Source of the DNA: Synechococcus sp. Nb3U1
GTDB taxonomy: Bacteria > Cyanobacteriota > Cyanobacteriia > Thermostichales > Thermostichaceae
Length of the DNA stretch: 64,000 nucleotides
Assembly (NCBI RefSeq): GCF_021533835.1
Contig: NZ_JAKFYQ010000002.1
Location: 760,374 to 824,373 of the forward strand
Reading direction: 5' to 3'
Shown: in pieces, positions 8,282-16,421 of the stretch
How the letters are laid out: every line of letters begins with the position of its first letter
Numbering within the stretch: the stretch's first letter is position 1
The notes under the pieces: generated by a model
Seen by the model: the letters and a program-made list of their open reading frames with translations, nothing else
Databases searched by the model: none
Told to the model about the DNA's origin: nothing
Translations under genes and position numbers: made by a program

Positions 8282-9331
8282 TTACTGAATGGGCTTGGCT
8301 ACATCCCCCACCGAGAAGCTTGCTCCGCTGAGAATGCGCCCAACACTAGAACCATCATCCACTTCTGTGAGTTGGATCTGTCCGGCAGGCTCAGTTAATT
8401 TGCGCAGCACTGCCCCTGTCGCCGGATCCGTGACTTCCCGCACCACACGCTCCACCGAGAGAATCAGACCGACTCGATACCCATCGCGGCTGCCCTTATT
8501 CAAAATCACCTGGTTGCCATACACATCCGCCACCAAAGCATCCACCGTCGGCAAGGCTTGTGGTTGAGCAGCCAAACGCCCAGCAGAGGCTGCCAACTGA
8601 CCCGCCACTTGATCCACAGCCTGCTGAGTGGCCAATACCAACAGCTTTTCTTCATTGCTGGTGGCAGATCCTCCCCCAAAACCAGCCACGGTTACGGTGC
8701 TATCAGACTGGCTAATGTTCCCTCGACCTTCGACAACTGTCAAAATTTCTGCAGTGCTGGTGCTCACCATGCGCACATTCAGCTGCACATTGGCATCAGC
8801 ATCCACCGACTCAGCCCCCACAGCCACCGGGAACTGCCCAAATGGAGTCAATACAGGGGCTCCTCCCCCAGAGCGGCGTACCGACACATCAAACTGGGTC
8901 ACACTGCCGATGATCACGGCATCTACCCCCAGAATCCGCCCCACTTGAGCGGCTGTGCTGGCATCCAATCGTCCAGATAAACCTAGGTTTTGCTCAGCCA
9001 AGATGGCTTCTAGTCGTGACCGTTCGATCACCGAAAACGTTCCATCCTTAACCAGTCGATCCACCAATACATCACTCACTCCCCGTGAGGCATTGGGAAT
9101 GCTGTACGGATTGCTGAGGCTGCTGAAATCAAAATCCAGGACAGCAATACGAGGACGGGATGTAGGTTGCGGTGCTTGTCCACTCTGACTAGGAGCAGAA
9201 AGAGTACAGCGGATATCTTGAGGAAATTGCTGACAGAGAGCCGGATTGGCTGACTGAGCTACTACAGGGATCCCGCCCCACAATCCAGTCATCATAGGGA
9301 TCCCGACCATCAAGACCCATCGGTTGCGCAT
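8282..9331 (-). CDS. CsgG/LpoB-like exported protein
   Basis: The ATG at 9331 (MRNRWVLMVGIPMM) follows a GGAG site and starts a signal peptide ending near VVAQS. The 349-residue product then shows a CsgG/HfaB-type domain (about 60-270): RPRIAVLDFDFSS, a GVSDVLVDRLVKDGTFSVIERSRLEAILAEQ block and ARI-like GRILGVDAVIIGSVTQF. A C-terminal beta-rich domain (about 270-349) contains VILNKGSRDGYRVGLILSVER. CsgG proteins form outer-membrane secretion pores, and related proteins activate peptidoglycan synthases. No curli genes are nearby, so the role is unknown. It stands alone between non-coding gaps. The longer frame to 9418 lacks a ribosome site. Confidence 0.8.
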   Translation of the reverse strand: MRNRWVLMVGIPMMTGLWGGIPVVAQSANPALCQQFPQDIRCTLSAPSQSGQAPQPTSRPRIAVLDFDFSSLSNPYSIPNASRGVSDVLVDRLVKDGTFSVIERSRLEAILAEQNLGLSGRLDASTAAQVGRILGVDAVIIGSVTQFDVSVRRSGGGAPVLTPFGQFPVAVGAESVDADANVQLNVRMVSTSTAEILTVVEGRGNISQSDSTVTVAGFGGGSATSNEEKLLVLATQQAVDQVAGQLAASAGRLAAQPQALPTVDALVADVYGNQVILNKGSRDGYRVGLILSVERVVREVTDPATGAVLRKLTEPAGQIQLTEVDDGSSVGRILSGASFSVGDVAKPIQ

Positions 9332-9449
9332 AACCAAGCTCTCCGAACGCAGAACAGAATCAGGGTGACATTCCAAAGTTTGATCCCAAAATAGCTTAAG
9401 GGCAGTGATAGATATCACAAGAGTTATTTAAGAGTTGTTTTCCGAAATG

Positions 9450-9484
9450 TAAAAAATGGGCCACCCTTTCTCCAGGCAGCCCAT
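9450..9484 (-). terminator. Rho-independent terminator after the small membrane protein
   Basis: Read on the minus strand, ATGGGC (9484-9479) pairs with GCCCAT (9461-9456), with further partial pairing inside, and is followed at once by six T residues. It lies about 90 bases past the stop of the 53-codon gene at 9573-9734 and upstream of the CsgG-like gene, so it would close that small transcript. Confidence 0.75.
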
Positions 9485-9572
9485 CCTGCATTGTCTTGAG
9501 TTGACTTTGTTTGACTCAGAATCGTTGAATAGTTTTAGTGGCTGACAGGGCATTTGCCGCTGGTCAGTTTCA

Positions 9573-9734
9573 TCAACATGTTATTGGATTGTAGCGAGTC
9601 AGGGAGGGCGGTGTCGTTTTGAGACCAGACCGAAGTGCCTGGGTCTGTGCCTGCCAACGGGATCCGCCGTACCCAATTCCGACAAGGCTAAGCAGCAGGA
9701 GAGCCAGCAGGATAAAGCCAAGGATGCTGACCAT
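9573..9734 (-). CDS. Small single-pass membrane protein, 53 residues
   Basis: The ATG at 9734 is preceded by a perfect AGGAGGT ribosome site at ideal spacing, and a terminator follows the stop, so this is very likely a real monocistronic gene. The protein begins with one strong transmembrane helix (ILGFILLALLLLSLVGIGYG). A polar tail of about 30 residues (RWQAQTQALRSGL and onward) follows. Size and topology recall the small subunits of photosystems, cytochrome b6f or NDH complexes, but I do not match it to PsbX, Psb30, PetM, PetN or similar proteins I remember. Function unknown. Cytoplasmic versus lumenal orientation cannot be set. Confidence 0.7.
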   Translation of the reverse strand: MVSILGFILLALLLLSLVGIGYGGSRWQAQTQALRSGLKTTPPSLTRYNPITC

Positions 9735-9777
9735 AGTAGACCTCCTAGAAAGGGGCAAAAACATGGGGGACATGGCC

Positions 9778-10510
9778 TTACCCCAGGAGCACATTCTCCA
9801 GAGGGCGGCGAGGCGAGGGGGGCACTTCTTCTAGCGGATAGCCTAAGCGTAGGAGGATCTGCGGGGAGCCTGTGCCTTCCACCCCCTTTTGTACCTCTGG
9901 GCGCAAGGACTGCACCTGGAGCGACGGATTGAGATAGGAAGCCTGTAGCCCCAGTTGCCAAGCTGTGAGCAACACCCGCTGCAACCCTTGTCCAGCTTCG
10001 AGCCATACCCGCACATCATCCTGACCGGATCCCAACAAAGCCAGCAGCGGGGCTGATTCTGCCAAGTTTTTATCCTGGGATCCCATGCTGCGGCCCATAT
10101 CAAGGGTACGCACCCCCCACTGGGTAATCGGCCCGCTCCAACTGGAAACCGTCAGCCCATCTCCCTGCCGCCACGGATGCATCCAAGCAGCTAGCTCCTG
10201 TCGCACCGGGGATCCCCCCATGCAGTGCATCGCCCTCGATCACCAAGGCTGCGGCCTTTTGACGAGCTTCTGCAGTCAGCAGAGGTTGAAACCAGGCTTT
10301 TTCGGCGTGCGCTGCCTCGATCAGGGCTTCTATCACAAAGGGCTCAACCGGTCTGTCGGCAAAGGGCTTGCGGTAGGTGTGTTGCAACAGGATGCATTCC
10401 GCTAGACCCGCCGTAGAAGCGGCTATTGCACCCCCAGGGATCACTGTCAAACGGGCTAACCAATCAGGATCCTCAGGATCGGGCAACAACTCCACCTCAG
10501 CTCCGAAAAA
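9778..10510 (-). pseudogene. Frameshifted nitroreductase-family (Acg-like) remnant
   Basis: Two minus-strand frames carry consecutive parts of an Acg-type FMN-binding nitroreductase. The upstream part (10495 to about 10215) reads VELLPDPEDPDWLARL then HTYRKPFADRPV. The downstream part (about 10215 to 9778) reads VRQELAAWMHPW, WLEAGQGLQRVLLTAWQLG and a final RRPLENVL. The switch falls in a run of six G on the minus strand (10213-10218); removing one G joins the frames. The expected N-terminal FMN-binding part (SxHNxQPWRF) is absent upstream, so the gene is also 5'-truncated. Known relatives are nitroreductase-fold redox proteins. This copy should be non-functional unless the G run is a sequencing error and an upstream start exists. 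Confidence 0.75.
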
Positions 10511-10563
10511 AGATGATATTCCCCGCCGCCATAGCGCACATCCAGCACTCGTCCACGTACCTG

Positions 10564-10740
10564 CTAGGATCGCAAACTGGGGTGAGCAGGCAATACCATC
10601 ACCCGTTCTGGCGGGATAGCCAGATAGACCGTCGCAGCAGAGACCGGCTCCAGCAGAGGCAACTCTGGCCCCCTGCCAGCCAAGCGCACTGTGCTGGAAT
10701 GGGATCCCGGCTCTACACGACTCAGGTTCAGAAGTGATCC
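10564..10740 (-). pseudogene. Possible ABC-transporter ATPase tail (TOBE-like) fragment
   Basis: A minus-strand frame of about 58 codons, ending in TAG at 10564, has coding character: RVEPGSHSSTVRLAG, then LPLLEPVSAATVYLAIPPER. The alternating beta pattern and the IPPERV ending resemble the C-terminal TOBE domain of ABC-transporter ATPases. No start codon with a ribosome site is seen, and its 5' end runs into the 3' end of gloB. In the same frame just past the stop lies GRVLDVRYGGGEYHLF, which resembles the beginning of a TOBE domain, so the order looks permuted. Family assignment is tentative; nothing else of the transporter is present. Confidence 0.35.
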
Positions 10741-11486
10741 TTCATACCGCGAATGCGAGCCAAAACCCGAGCCGGCTCCTGGATCCCGGCGGCCGCTTGC
10801 AGGGCCGGCTGATCCCACCGCAAAAAAGGGTTAGTGCGCTGTTCTTCGCCGATGGTGCTGGGTACGGTGGGGGATCCCACTTGGCGGAGAGCTTCCACCG
10901 CCCGGTAGCGAGCCTGGAGGTCGGGGTTATCTCCATCCACCGTCAGGGCAAATTTGAGATTGTTCAGGGTGTATTCGTGGGCACACCATACCCTTGTGGG
11001 TTCCGGTAGCTGGCGCAGTTGATCCAGGGATCCCAGCATTTGTTGCGGTGTCCCCTCGAACAGCCGCCCACACCCCCCCGCAAACAGGGTATCCCCGCAA
11101 AACAGGTCACCACTCTCGGGAAAGTAGTAGGCAATGTGGCCACGGGTATGTCCCGGCACAAACAACACCTGGGCCATGTGGCGGTTGAACAGAACCGTTT
11201 GCCCTGCCGCTAGCTCCACCGTCTGGCCCGGGATCCGATCCCGATCCACCCCGCTGGCATAAACTGCCGCTTGGGGATAACGGGCCAACAACAGCAGATT
11301 GCCCCCGACATGGTCGTGATGGTGGTGGGTGTTAAAAATGGCTACCAAATCTGCCTGTAGCTCCGCCAGTTTTTCTAGCACCGGTTCAGCCACTGCGGGA
11401 TCCACCACCGCCGCCGTTGCCGTATCGGGATCGTGCAGCAGGTACACGTAGTTATCACGCAGGACGGGCAATTGCAGAATGCGCAC
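10728..11486 (-). CDS. gloB: Hydroxyacylglutathione hydrolase (glyoxalase II)
   Basis: The enzyme hydrolyses S-lactoylglutathione to lactate and glutathione, the second step of methylglyoxal detoxification, in the cytoplasm. The start is GTG at 11486, giving [17 protein letters not shown]; the longer frame to 11588 runs into the preceding gene. The 252 residues have the metallo-beta-lactamase metal motif [10 protein letters not shown] (near residue 52), [13 protein letters not shown] (second-shell His), [17 protein letters not shown] (bridging Asp) and CAHEYTLNN. The C-terminal part (TNPFLRW) matches the glutathione-binding domain. It lies 2 bases after the DUF3143 gene and probably belongs to the dnaJ-like / DUF3143 / gloB transcript. 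Confidence 0.95.
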   Translation of the reverse strand: MRILQLPVLRDNYVYLLHDPDTATAAVVDPAVAEPVLEKLAELQADLVAIFNTHHHHDHVGGNLLLLARYPQAAVYASGVDRDRIPGQTVELAAGQTVLFNRHMAQVLFVPGHTRGHIAYYFPESGDLFCGDTLFAGGCGRLFEGTPQQMLGSLDQLRQLPEPTRVWCAHEYTLNNLKFALTVDGDNPDLQARYRAVEALRQVGSPTVPSTIGEEQRTNPFLRWDQPALQAAAGIQEPARVLARIRGMKDHF

Positions 11487-11488
11487 GG

Positions 11489-11752
11489 CTAATCCTCGAA
11501 AATCGCCTGTTCCACATCCCCACGGCTGAGGGAATAGGGAAAGGACAGGGTCTTGGTGTTGCCATCCTGGTAGGTGTAGCGCACCCAAATGGTGGTCTCA
11601 TCCAGACGCAGACAGGCCTTCCACTGCGGGCGCTCACAAAACCATTGCTCCACATCCTCGGGATCCCGGGTGCAGCCAAGATCCTCTAGCCACCGTTCGA
11701 GGGTGTGAAGAGGGTGATTGTACAAAGGCGTAGTCGCAGGAGGCAAAGGCAT
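11489..11752 (-). CDS. DUF3143 family protein
   Basis: An 87-residue cytoplasmic protein of a family I know only from cyanobacteria and relatives. The signature is clear: [21 protein letters not shown] at the N-terminus, a [13 protein letters not shown] block, and the ending [15 protein letters not shown]. Function is unknown. In cyanobacteria the family is commonly found beside a J-domain protein, as here, where the dnaJ-like gene lies about 160 bases upstream on the same strand. That suggests a chaperone-linked role, which is inference. Its stop is 2 bases before the gloB GTG. Confidence 0.85.
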   Translation of the reverse strand: MPLPPATTPLYNHPLHTLERWLEDLGCTRDPEDVEQWFCERPQWKACLRLDETTIWVRYTYQDGNTKTLSFPYSLSRGDVEQAIFED

Positions 11753-11813
11753 GGCGAGTTTAAGAAAAAGCAGTCAAACAAGAGTCACAACAGGGATCCC
11801 AATTCAGTCACTC

Positions 11814-11908
11814 TCAATATCGATATACCTATACCAATCTGATGCTGATGGATGTTAATCGACGCTGGACGTTGATCGATATCGATATTGAATTGAATCG
11901 ATATTGAA
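11814..11908. repeat. Inverted and direct repeat of a TCGATATTGA motif
   Basis: TCAATATCGATAT at 11814-11826 is the exact reverse complement of ATATCGATATTGA at 11879-11891. A further direct copy, ATCGATATTGAA, lies at 11897-11908, 16 bases from the copy at 11881-11892. The repeats sit in the gap between the dnaJ-like gene and DUF3143, which are on the minus strand. They could form a long-loop hairpin or bind a regulator. Confidence 0.7.
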
Positions 11909-11911
11909 CCA

Positions 11912-12319
11912 TCAGCCTGCCCCACTCTCCCGCAGCCAAGCTAGAGTACCCGCCAACAGCAGGCACATCACGAAGGTGGATCCCATCAACAACAGGGCAC
12001 AGATTTCACCTCCCGAGAGGGGACGGGTTTCCATCCGCAGCTCTAGCGAATCCACATCGGCTGAATCTGCTGGCCCCGAGTTGGAGAGCACGGCCCGCAG
12101 GCTGGCATCATAGGTGGCTCGCTGTAGGGGGTTGCTGAGGATCAAATATGCTTCCTGAAGCTCCTGGAAGCGCCGAATCGCCACTTCTGGAGCTAGGGGG
12201 GAGGTATCGGGATGGTAGCGTTTGCTCAGTTGCCGATAGGCCCGCCGAATGGCCTCAGGAGATGCCCCCGGAGATAGGCCCAACCGTTGGTAGTAGGTGA
12301 GGGAGGTCAGCGAGTGCAT
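11912..12319 (-). CDS. Membrane-anchored J-domain protein
   Basis: A 135-residue protein with an N-terminal J-domain (about 6-70): SLTYYQRLGLSPGASPEAIR, the HPD tripeptide in KRYHPDTS that stimulates the DnaK ATPase, and FQELQEAYLILSNPLQRATYD. There is no G/F region or zinc finger, so it is a type III J-protein. The C-terminal part has one transmembrane helix (ICALLLMGSTFVMCLLLAGTLAWL, about 106-128), so it would recruit DnaK to a membrane. It heads the minus-strand group with DUF3143 and gloB. The client is unknown. Confidence 0.88.
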   Translation of the reverse strand: MHSLTSLTYYQRLGLSPGASPEAIRRAYRQLSKRYHPDTSPLAPEVAIRRFQELQEAYLILSNPLQRATYDASLRAVLSNSGPADSADVDSLELRMETRPLSGGEICALLLMGSTFVMCLLLAGTLAWLRESGAG

Positions 12320-12446
12320 GCAAGCCGATGGGTAAGCAAGACAGCAACGACAAAAGGGCTCTTCTCCGATGGGTCTAGCCTATCTAGCCTAATCCAGTGT
12401 AATCATTGGCCCCCTATCCAGGGGAATCCCAGGGGCTTATTCTGGC

Positions 12447-12629
12447 TTATTCTTCCTCATCCTCATCCTCTGTCTTGGCATCGGGGTAGTAGAAGCCGGT
12501 GCTGCGACCGGTCAAAATTGAGCGCCCGATGGTCATCGCCCGTTGTGCCTGCAGCGTCGCCTTGTGAGTCCAGGTGGCGTAGCGCTTGCGGCTGCGGGAT
12601 TTGGAGGTTTTTTTCTTGGGAACAGCCAT
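12447..12629 (-). CDS. rpmF: 50S ribosomal protein L32
   Basis: Sixty residues beginning MAVPKKKTSKSRSRKRYATW, the conserved L32 start. ILTGRSTGFYYP follows, and the tail is acidic (about residues 50-60), as in cyanobacterial L32. L32 is part of the large ribosomal subunit near the peptidyl-transferase exit side. No zinc-binding cysteines are present, in line with the cyanobacterial form. It is a single gene between the J-protein gene and a long non-coding stretch that presumably contains its promoter. Confidence 0.96.
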   Translation of the reverse strand: MAVPKKKTSKSRSRKRYATWTHKATLQAQRAMTIGRSILTGRSTGFYYPDAKTEDEDEEE

Positions 12630-13216
12630 GACCGTGCATGAGAATACAGCCTTACTAGGCTAGCACTGAGTTTGCGGTGTGTGTCTTGTGCCATCTAACT
12701 CAATACCGGCTCCTCCCTTGCGTCTGCTGATACCGTCCTCCGTAGACCTCACCCAGCAGAACCAACCTCAAGGGGATCCCTCGACAATCTTCTGCTCCTA
12801 ATCGATTCAAATCTAGGCCAGAAAAATTCGATTAAAGAAACAAATTTATTGTCAAACAAAATCTTTGCTGAATCATCAACACTCAACCGTATAACCAAAG
12901 CAAAAATGAAGAATCATATCGACCTGTTCCAGCTAATGATGGGTCTGAATCCAGGAGAACGGGCTCAGCGATGACAAGCCCGCTCTCCGGTGCAACCCAC
13001 GGGCGAAACGGTGGTGGTGGAGTTACCGGTTGCAGCCTTACATGGCATCGGCACTGAAGTGGTGGCAGGGACACCCGTGGGAGCTCCGTCTGAATAGAGT
13101 CTGAATAGAGGCGGAGCTGTCTGGTAAGAGATTGTTGTTTTTTTGGGGAGAGCCAAGTATACGGCAGATTTTAACAGTAAGAGGGTACAGTTGTAGCGTT
13201 ACGACCTGTCTTTTTT
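12630..13216. other. Non-coding stretch between rpmF and the solute-binding-protein remnant
   Basis: About 590 bases with no frame that looks coding on either strand. The first part is the rpmF leader on the minus strand. An AT-rich segment lies at about 12800-12900. An 11-base tandem repeat (TCTGAATAGAG twice) occurs near 13086-13108. The last 30-40 bases join the open frame of the remnant at 13217. I see no tRNA, hairpin terminator or mobile-element end. Confidence 0.5.
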
Positions 13217-13573
13217 CAGGAAGGAGCCCCCACCCCAGAAGAGGGCCAGCAGTTTATTGATTACATGCTTTCGCCGGAAGGGCAGGAGAAAGTGGCGAAT
13301 GTGTTTTTGATCCCATCCCTACCTACAGTTGAGGCCAAAAGACCTACCCCTGGAGAAGGATTTACAGCTCTTACTCCCGATTGGGCTTTTGTGGCCAGCA
13401 ACATCGCTGACTTGGTGAGCCGATTCCGCACCGAGATTGTGGAAGGGATCATCCAAAGCCGGTCAGTGAAAGCAAAAGGGCTGTGGATTCCTCCCAACTT
13501 CGCGCCAGCAAAATGGTTTAATGAGAATTTAGCGATCTTTGCAGACCCCTATGGCCGAAACCCTCCTGTTTAA
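13217..13573 (+). pseudogene. C-terminal remnant of an ABC-type solute-binding protein
   Basis: The frame reads QEGAPTPEEGQQFIDYMLSP then EGQEKVANVFLIPS, the typical late block of family 1 periplasmic solute-binding proteins (iron, thiamine or phosphonate types), and runs on to a TAA at 13573. Upstream the frame is closed by TAA at 13178, and there is no signal peptide or N-terminal lobe, so about two thirds of a normal 330-350-residue protein is missing. Its 3' end overlaps the first 23 bases of pdhB, so the remnant forms the leader of that gene. Family is probable; the substrate is unknown. Confidence 0.6.
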
Positions 13574-14522
13574 TGCTTTGCGTGCCGCCCTAGATGAAGA
13601 AATGGCACGGGATCCCAGTGTGTTTGTTTTGGGAGAAGATGTGGGTCACTACGGCGGATCCTACAAAGTCACCAAAGACCTCTATCAGAAATACGGGGAT
13701 TTGCGCCTGCTAGATACCCCCATTTGCGAGAATAGCTTTACCGGCATGGCGATTGGGGCTGCCATGACGGGGTTGCGCCCGGTGATCGAGGGCATGAACA
13801 TGGGCTTTTTGCTCCTAGCCTTCAACCAAATTGCCAATAATGCGGGCATGTTGCGCTATACCTCCGGCGGTAATTTTAAGATTCCGGTGGTGATTCGCGG
13901 GCCGGGGGGAGTAGGTCGGCAACTGGGGGCTGAGCACTCCCAGCGCTTGGAGGCTTATTTCCAGGCTGTGCCGGGTTTGAAGATCGTGACTTGCTCCACT
14001 CCCTACAATGCTAAAGGCTTACTCAAGTCCGCCATTCGAGATGAGAACCCGGTGTTGTTTTTTGAGCATGTGCTGCTCTACAACCTCAAAGAAGACCTGC
14101 CGGAAGAAGAATATCTCTTGCCGCTGGATAAAGCAGAAGTGGTCAGAGAGGGATCCGATATCACCCTTCTCACCTACTCCCGTATGCGCTATCACGTTAT
14201 GAAAGCGGTGGACAGTCTGGTGCAGGCGGAGATTGAGCCGGAGGTGATCGACTTGATCTCTCTCAAGCCTTTGGATATGGAAACCATTGCTGCCTCGGTT
14301 CGCAAAACCCACCGGGTGATCATTGTCGAAGAAGATATGAAATCCGGCGGTATTGGGGCAGAACTGACGGCTCGGATTACCGAAGAGCTGTTTGACGAAT
14401 TGGATGCGCCCGTGGTGCGCTTGGCCTCTCAGGATATTCCCACCCCTTACAATGGCGCGATGGAAGCGGCCACCATTGTGCAACCTGCGGATATTATTGC
14501 TGCTGTTGAGCAAATGCTCTAA
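13551..14522 (+). CDS. pdhB: Pyruvate dehydrogenase E1 component, beta subunit
   Basis: With the alpha subunit it decarboxylates pyruvate using thiamine diphosphate and passes the acetyl group to E2 lipoyl domains. The start at 13551 gives [14 protein letters not shown], the usual N-terminus; the frame also allows an ATG four codons earlier. The 323 residues include [20 protein letters not shown] (with the ThDP-interacting Glu), [20 protein letters not shown], the phosphate-side [16 protein letters not shown], and the C-terminal transketolase block [17 protein letters not shown]. It stands apart from the alpha and E2 genes, as is usual in cyanobacteria. Confidence 0.96.
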   Translation: MAETLLFNALRAALDEEMARDPSVFVLGEDVGHYGGSYKVTKDLYQKYGDLRLLDTPICENSFTGMAIGAAMTGLRPVIEGMNMGFLLLAFNQIANNAGMLRYTSGGNFKIPVVIRGPGGVGRQLGAEHSQRLEAYFQAVPGLKIVTCSTPYNAKGLLKSAIRDENPVLFFEHVLLYNLKEDLPEEEYLLPLDKAEVVREGSDITLLTYSRMRYHVMKAVDSLVQAEIEPEVIDLISLKPLDMETIAASVRKTHRVIIVEEDMKSGGIGAELTARITEELFDELDAPVVRLASQDIPTPYNGAMEAATIVQPADIIAAVEQML

Positions 14523-14588
14523 CCCCGCACATGGCCAAAACCTCCTGAGGAACCTTGCTAAGATTTGCATGGCAGGGATCCCAGGGTC

Positions 14589-15962
14589 ATGCAAGGCATA
14601 CTGCTCATCGTCTACATGTTGTTTGTCAGTGGCCTGATCGCCGTCGTTGGAGATCGGGTCGGCTATCGGATTGGCAAGAAGCGCCTCACCTGGTTTAATC
14701 TGCGCCCGCGCCATACCGCGATTCTAGTGGCGGTGGTGACGGGGGTCAGCATTTCTGGACTGACCCTGGGCACCCTGTTGCTTCTGAATCGCTCCCTTTC
14801 CGAAGCTCTCTTCAGCTACACCAGTCAAATTGCCCAAGCCGAGCAAGAACTGCGTTCCCTCAACCGCGAAAAAGCCCTCCTGCAGGCAGAAAACGCCGCT
14901 CTCAATGCCGAGCGAGATAGCCTCAAAATTGATCTCGACCAATTTCGTAACCAACAATCCGCCGCCCAAACCCGACTGAGCGAGGTGCGCGATCAACTAA
15001 CCGTAGCCTTGCAAGAGCGGCAAGAGGTGGAAGCCAAACTGGCGGCGGTCAATGAGCAACTGGCCAATGTGCAGCCTAGCTTGGATCAGGCCAATGCGGA
15101 GTTGAACGAAGTGAAAGCAGAAGTGGAATCGGCCCGGCAACTGATTGCCACCCTGGAGGAGCAGAAACAAGCTTTGCAATTGGATCGGGATCAATTGGAG
15201 CGCTCTCTAGATGTGGTGCAGGCGGCTCTGAGCAATTTGGAGGAACAGAAAACCCAGCTGGAACAGGAGATTGAGCAGTTTAACCAGCTGGCGGTGAGCT
15301 TGCGACGGGGGGAATTGGCCATTTTGGCCGGGGAAGTCTTGGCAACTGGGGTAGTAAATACTTCAGAAGGGACTGAGCTCAACTCCATCCAGCAGCAATT
15401 TGAACAAATTCTGGCCCAAGCTGAGCAGCAAGCCCTGGCGTTGGGATCCCAACCGGCACCCCCTTTGGAAAATGCGATCATGATGCGTCGGGAGGATGCC
15501 GACCAAGCCCTTGGCAAATTGAAAGAAGCGGGCAGTTGGGCGGTGCGAGTTCTCTCTCTCACCAATCGCCTCAAGGGGGAGCCCGTGCCTGTGCTTGTGC
15601 AAATTTATCCCAATCAACAGATCTTCCCCAAGGGATCCGTGTTGGCCAGCGGGGTCATTCAGCCGGGTTTGGATGAAAGCCAGATTCAGCAGCAACTACT
15701 GGGCTTACTCAACCAGGCCAACCAACGCTCACAGGAGGCGGGCCTGCTGTCGAATCCGATCACCGGTACAGTCGGGGAGTTTTCTCAGGTGAAGTTTCTG
15801 GAAATTGTCCAACAACTGCGCCAGAGCACCACTCCTCTCACTGTGAAGCTAGTCACGGATACTGATATTTACACTGCGGGGCCCTTACGGGTGAGTTTCC
15901 TGATGGCCGAAACTTCTGCCCAAGAGAACCCTCAAACGCCCCAACGGGCAGAGCTGCCTTGA
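14589..15962 (+). CDS. DUF3084 membrane protein with long coiled coil
   Basis: The start at 14589 (MQGILLIVYMLFVSGLIAVV) matches the family's N-terminus; the frame is open back to 14565. The 457 residues begin with two transmembrane helices (about 2-22 and 45-70) separated by the conserved DRVGYRIGKKRLTWFNLRPR. A coiled coil of roughly 170 residues follows, rich in Glu, Gln and Leu. The C-terminal globular part (about 245-440) has EVLATGVVN and VPVLVQIYPNQQIFPKGSV. The family is common in cyanobacteria and its function is unknown. The next gene begins 3 bases after the stop, and the DUF3084 plus YqgF-like pairing is conserved as far as I recall, so the two are probably one operon. Confidence 0.88.
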   Translation: MQGILLIVYMLFVSGLIAVVGDRVGYRIGKKRLTWFNLRPRHTAILVAVVTGVSISGLTLGTLLLLNRSLSEALFSYTSQIAQAEQELRSLNREKALLQAENAALNAERDSLKIDLDQFRNQQSAAQTRLSEVRDQLTVALQERQEVEAKLAAVNEQLANVQPSLDQANAELNEVKAEVESARQLIATLEEQKQALQLDRDQLERSLDVVQAALSNLEEQKTQLEQEIEQFNQLAVSLRRGELAILAGEVLATGVVNTSEGTELNSIQQQFEQILAQAEQQALALGSQPAPPLENAIMMRREDADQALGKLKEAGSWAVRVLSLTNRLKGEPVPVLVQIYPNQQIFPKGSVLASGVIQPGLDESQIQQQLLGLLNQANQRSQEAGLLSNPITGTVGEFSQVKFLEIVQQLRQSTTPLTVKLVTDTDIYTAGPLRVSFLMAETSAQENPQTPQRAELP

Positions 15963-15965
15963 ACC

Positions 15966-16421
15966 ATGTCCTACTCCAATGCATCTATCCCGTCAGCCTT
16001 ATCCCAAGTGGGGGTGGTTATCGGCTTTGATCCGGGGCGGGACAAATGTGGAATTGCGGTTGTGCAGGTGCTATCGGAGCTTAAAGTCCTACACCGGGAG
16101 GTGATTGCCTCCTCAGTAGCATTGGCCAAACTGCAAACCCTCTGGCAACACTTTCAGGCAGAGCGGGTGATCCTGGGCAACCAAACAACGGCCCAAACCT
16201 GGAAACATCAACTGGAATCGATCATCCCCCCGCAACAGATCATCCTTGTGGATGAACGGCATAGCTCTCAAGAGGCCCGTCAGCGCTACTGGGATTTTTA
16301 TCCACCCCAAGGATGGGATCGCCTCCTGCCCAAAGGGCTGCGGGTACCGGCCAACGCTTACGATGATCTGGTGGCTTTGATTCTGGTGGAGCGGTACTGT
16401 CGTGGAGCATCTGAGGGTTAG
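15966..16421 (+). CDS. YqgF/RuvC-like RNase H-fold nuclease
   Basis: A 151-residue protein with the RNase H-fold features of the YqgF/RuvX class. The first strand with catalytic aspartate is VVIGFDPGRDKCGIAVVQVL (about 17-36), the second acidic strand is ERVILGNQTT, and the third block IILVDERHSSQEARQRYW (about 93-110) carries the Asp-Glu pair. The end ANAYDDLVALILVERY contributes another acid. YqgF is required for 16S rRNA 5' maturation in E. coli; whether this branch does that or resolves junctions is not shown. The stop overlaps the next gene by 20 bases, indicating translational coupling. Confidence 0.75.
   Translation: MSYSNASIPSALSQVGVVIGFDPGRDKCGIAVVQVLSELKVLHREVIASSVALAKLQTLWQHFQAERVILGNQTTAQTWKHQLESIIPPQQIILVDERHSSQEARQRYWDFYPPQGWDRLLPKGLRVPANAYDDLVALILVERYCRGASEG

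Noticed and set aside
12883..13156. Short minus frames upstream of the binding-protein remnant
   Set aside because: They share no residues with known families; the ribosome sites are poor, and they overlap each other in phase.
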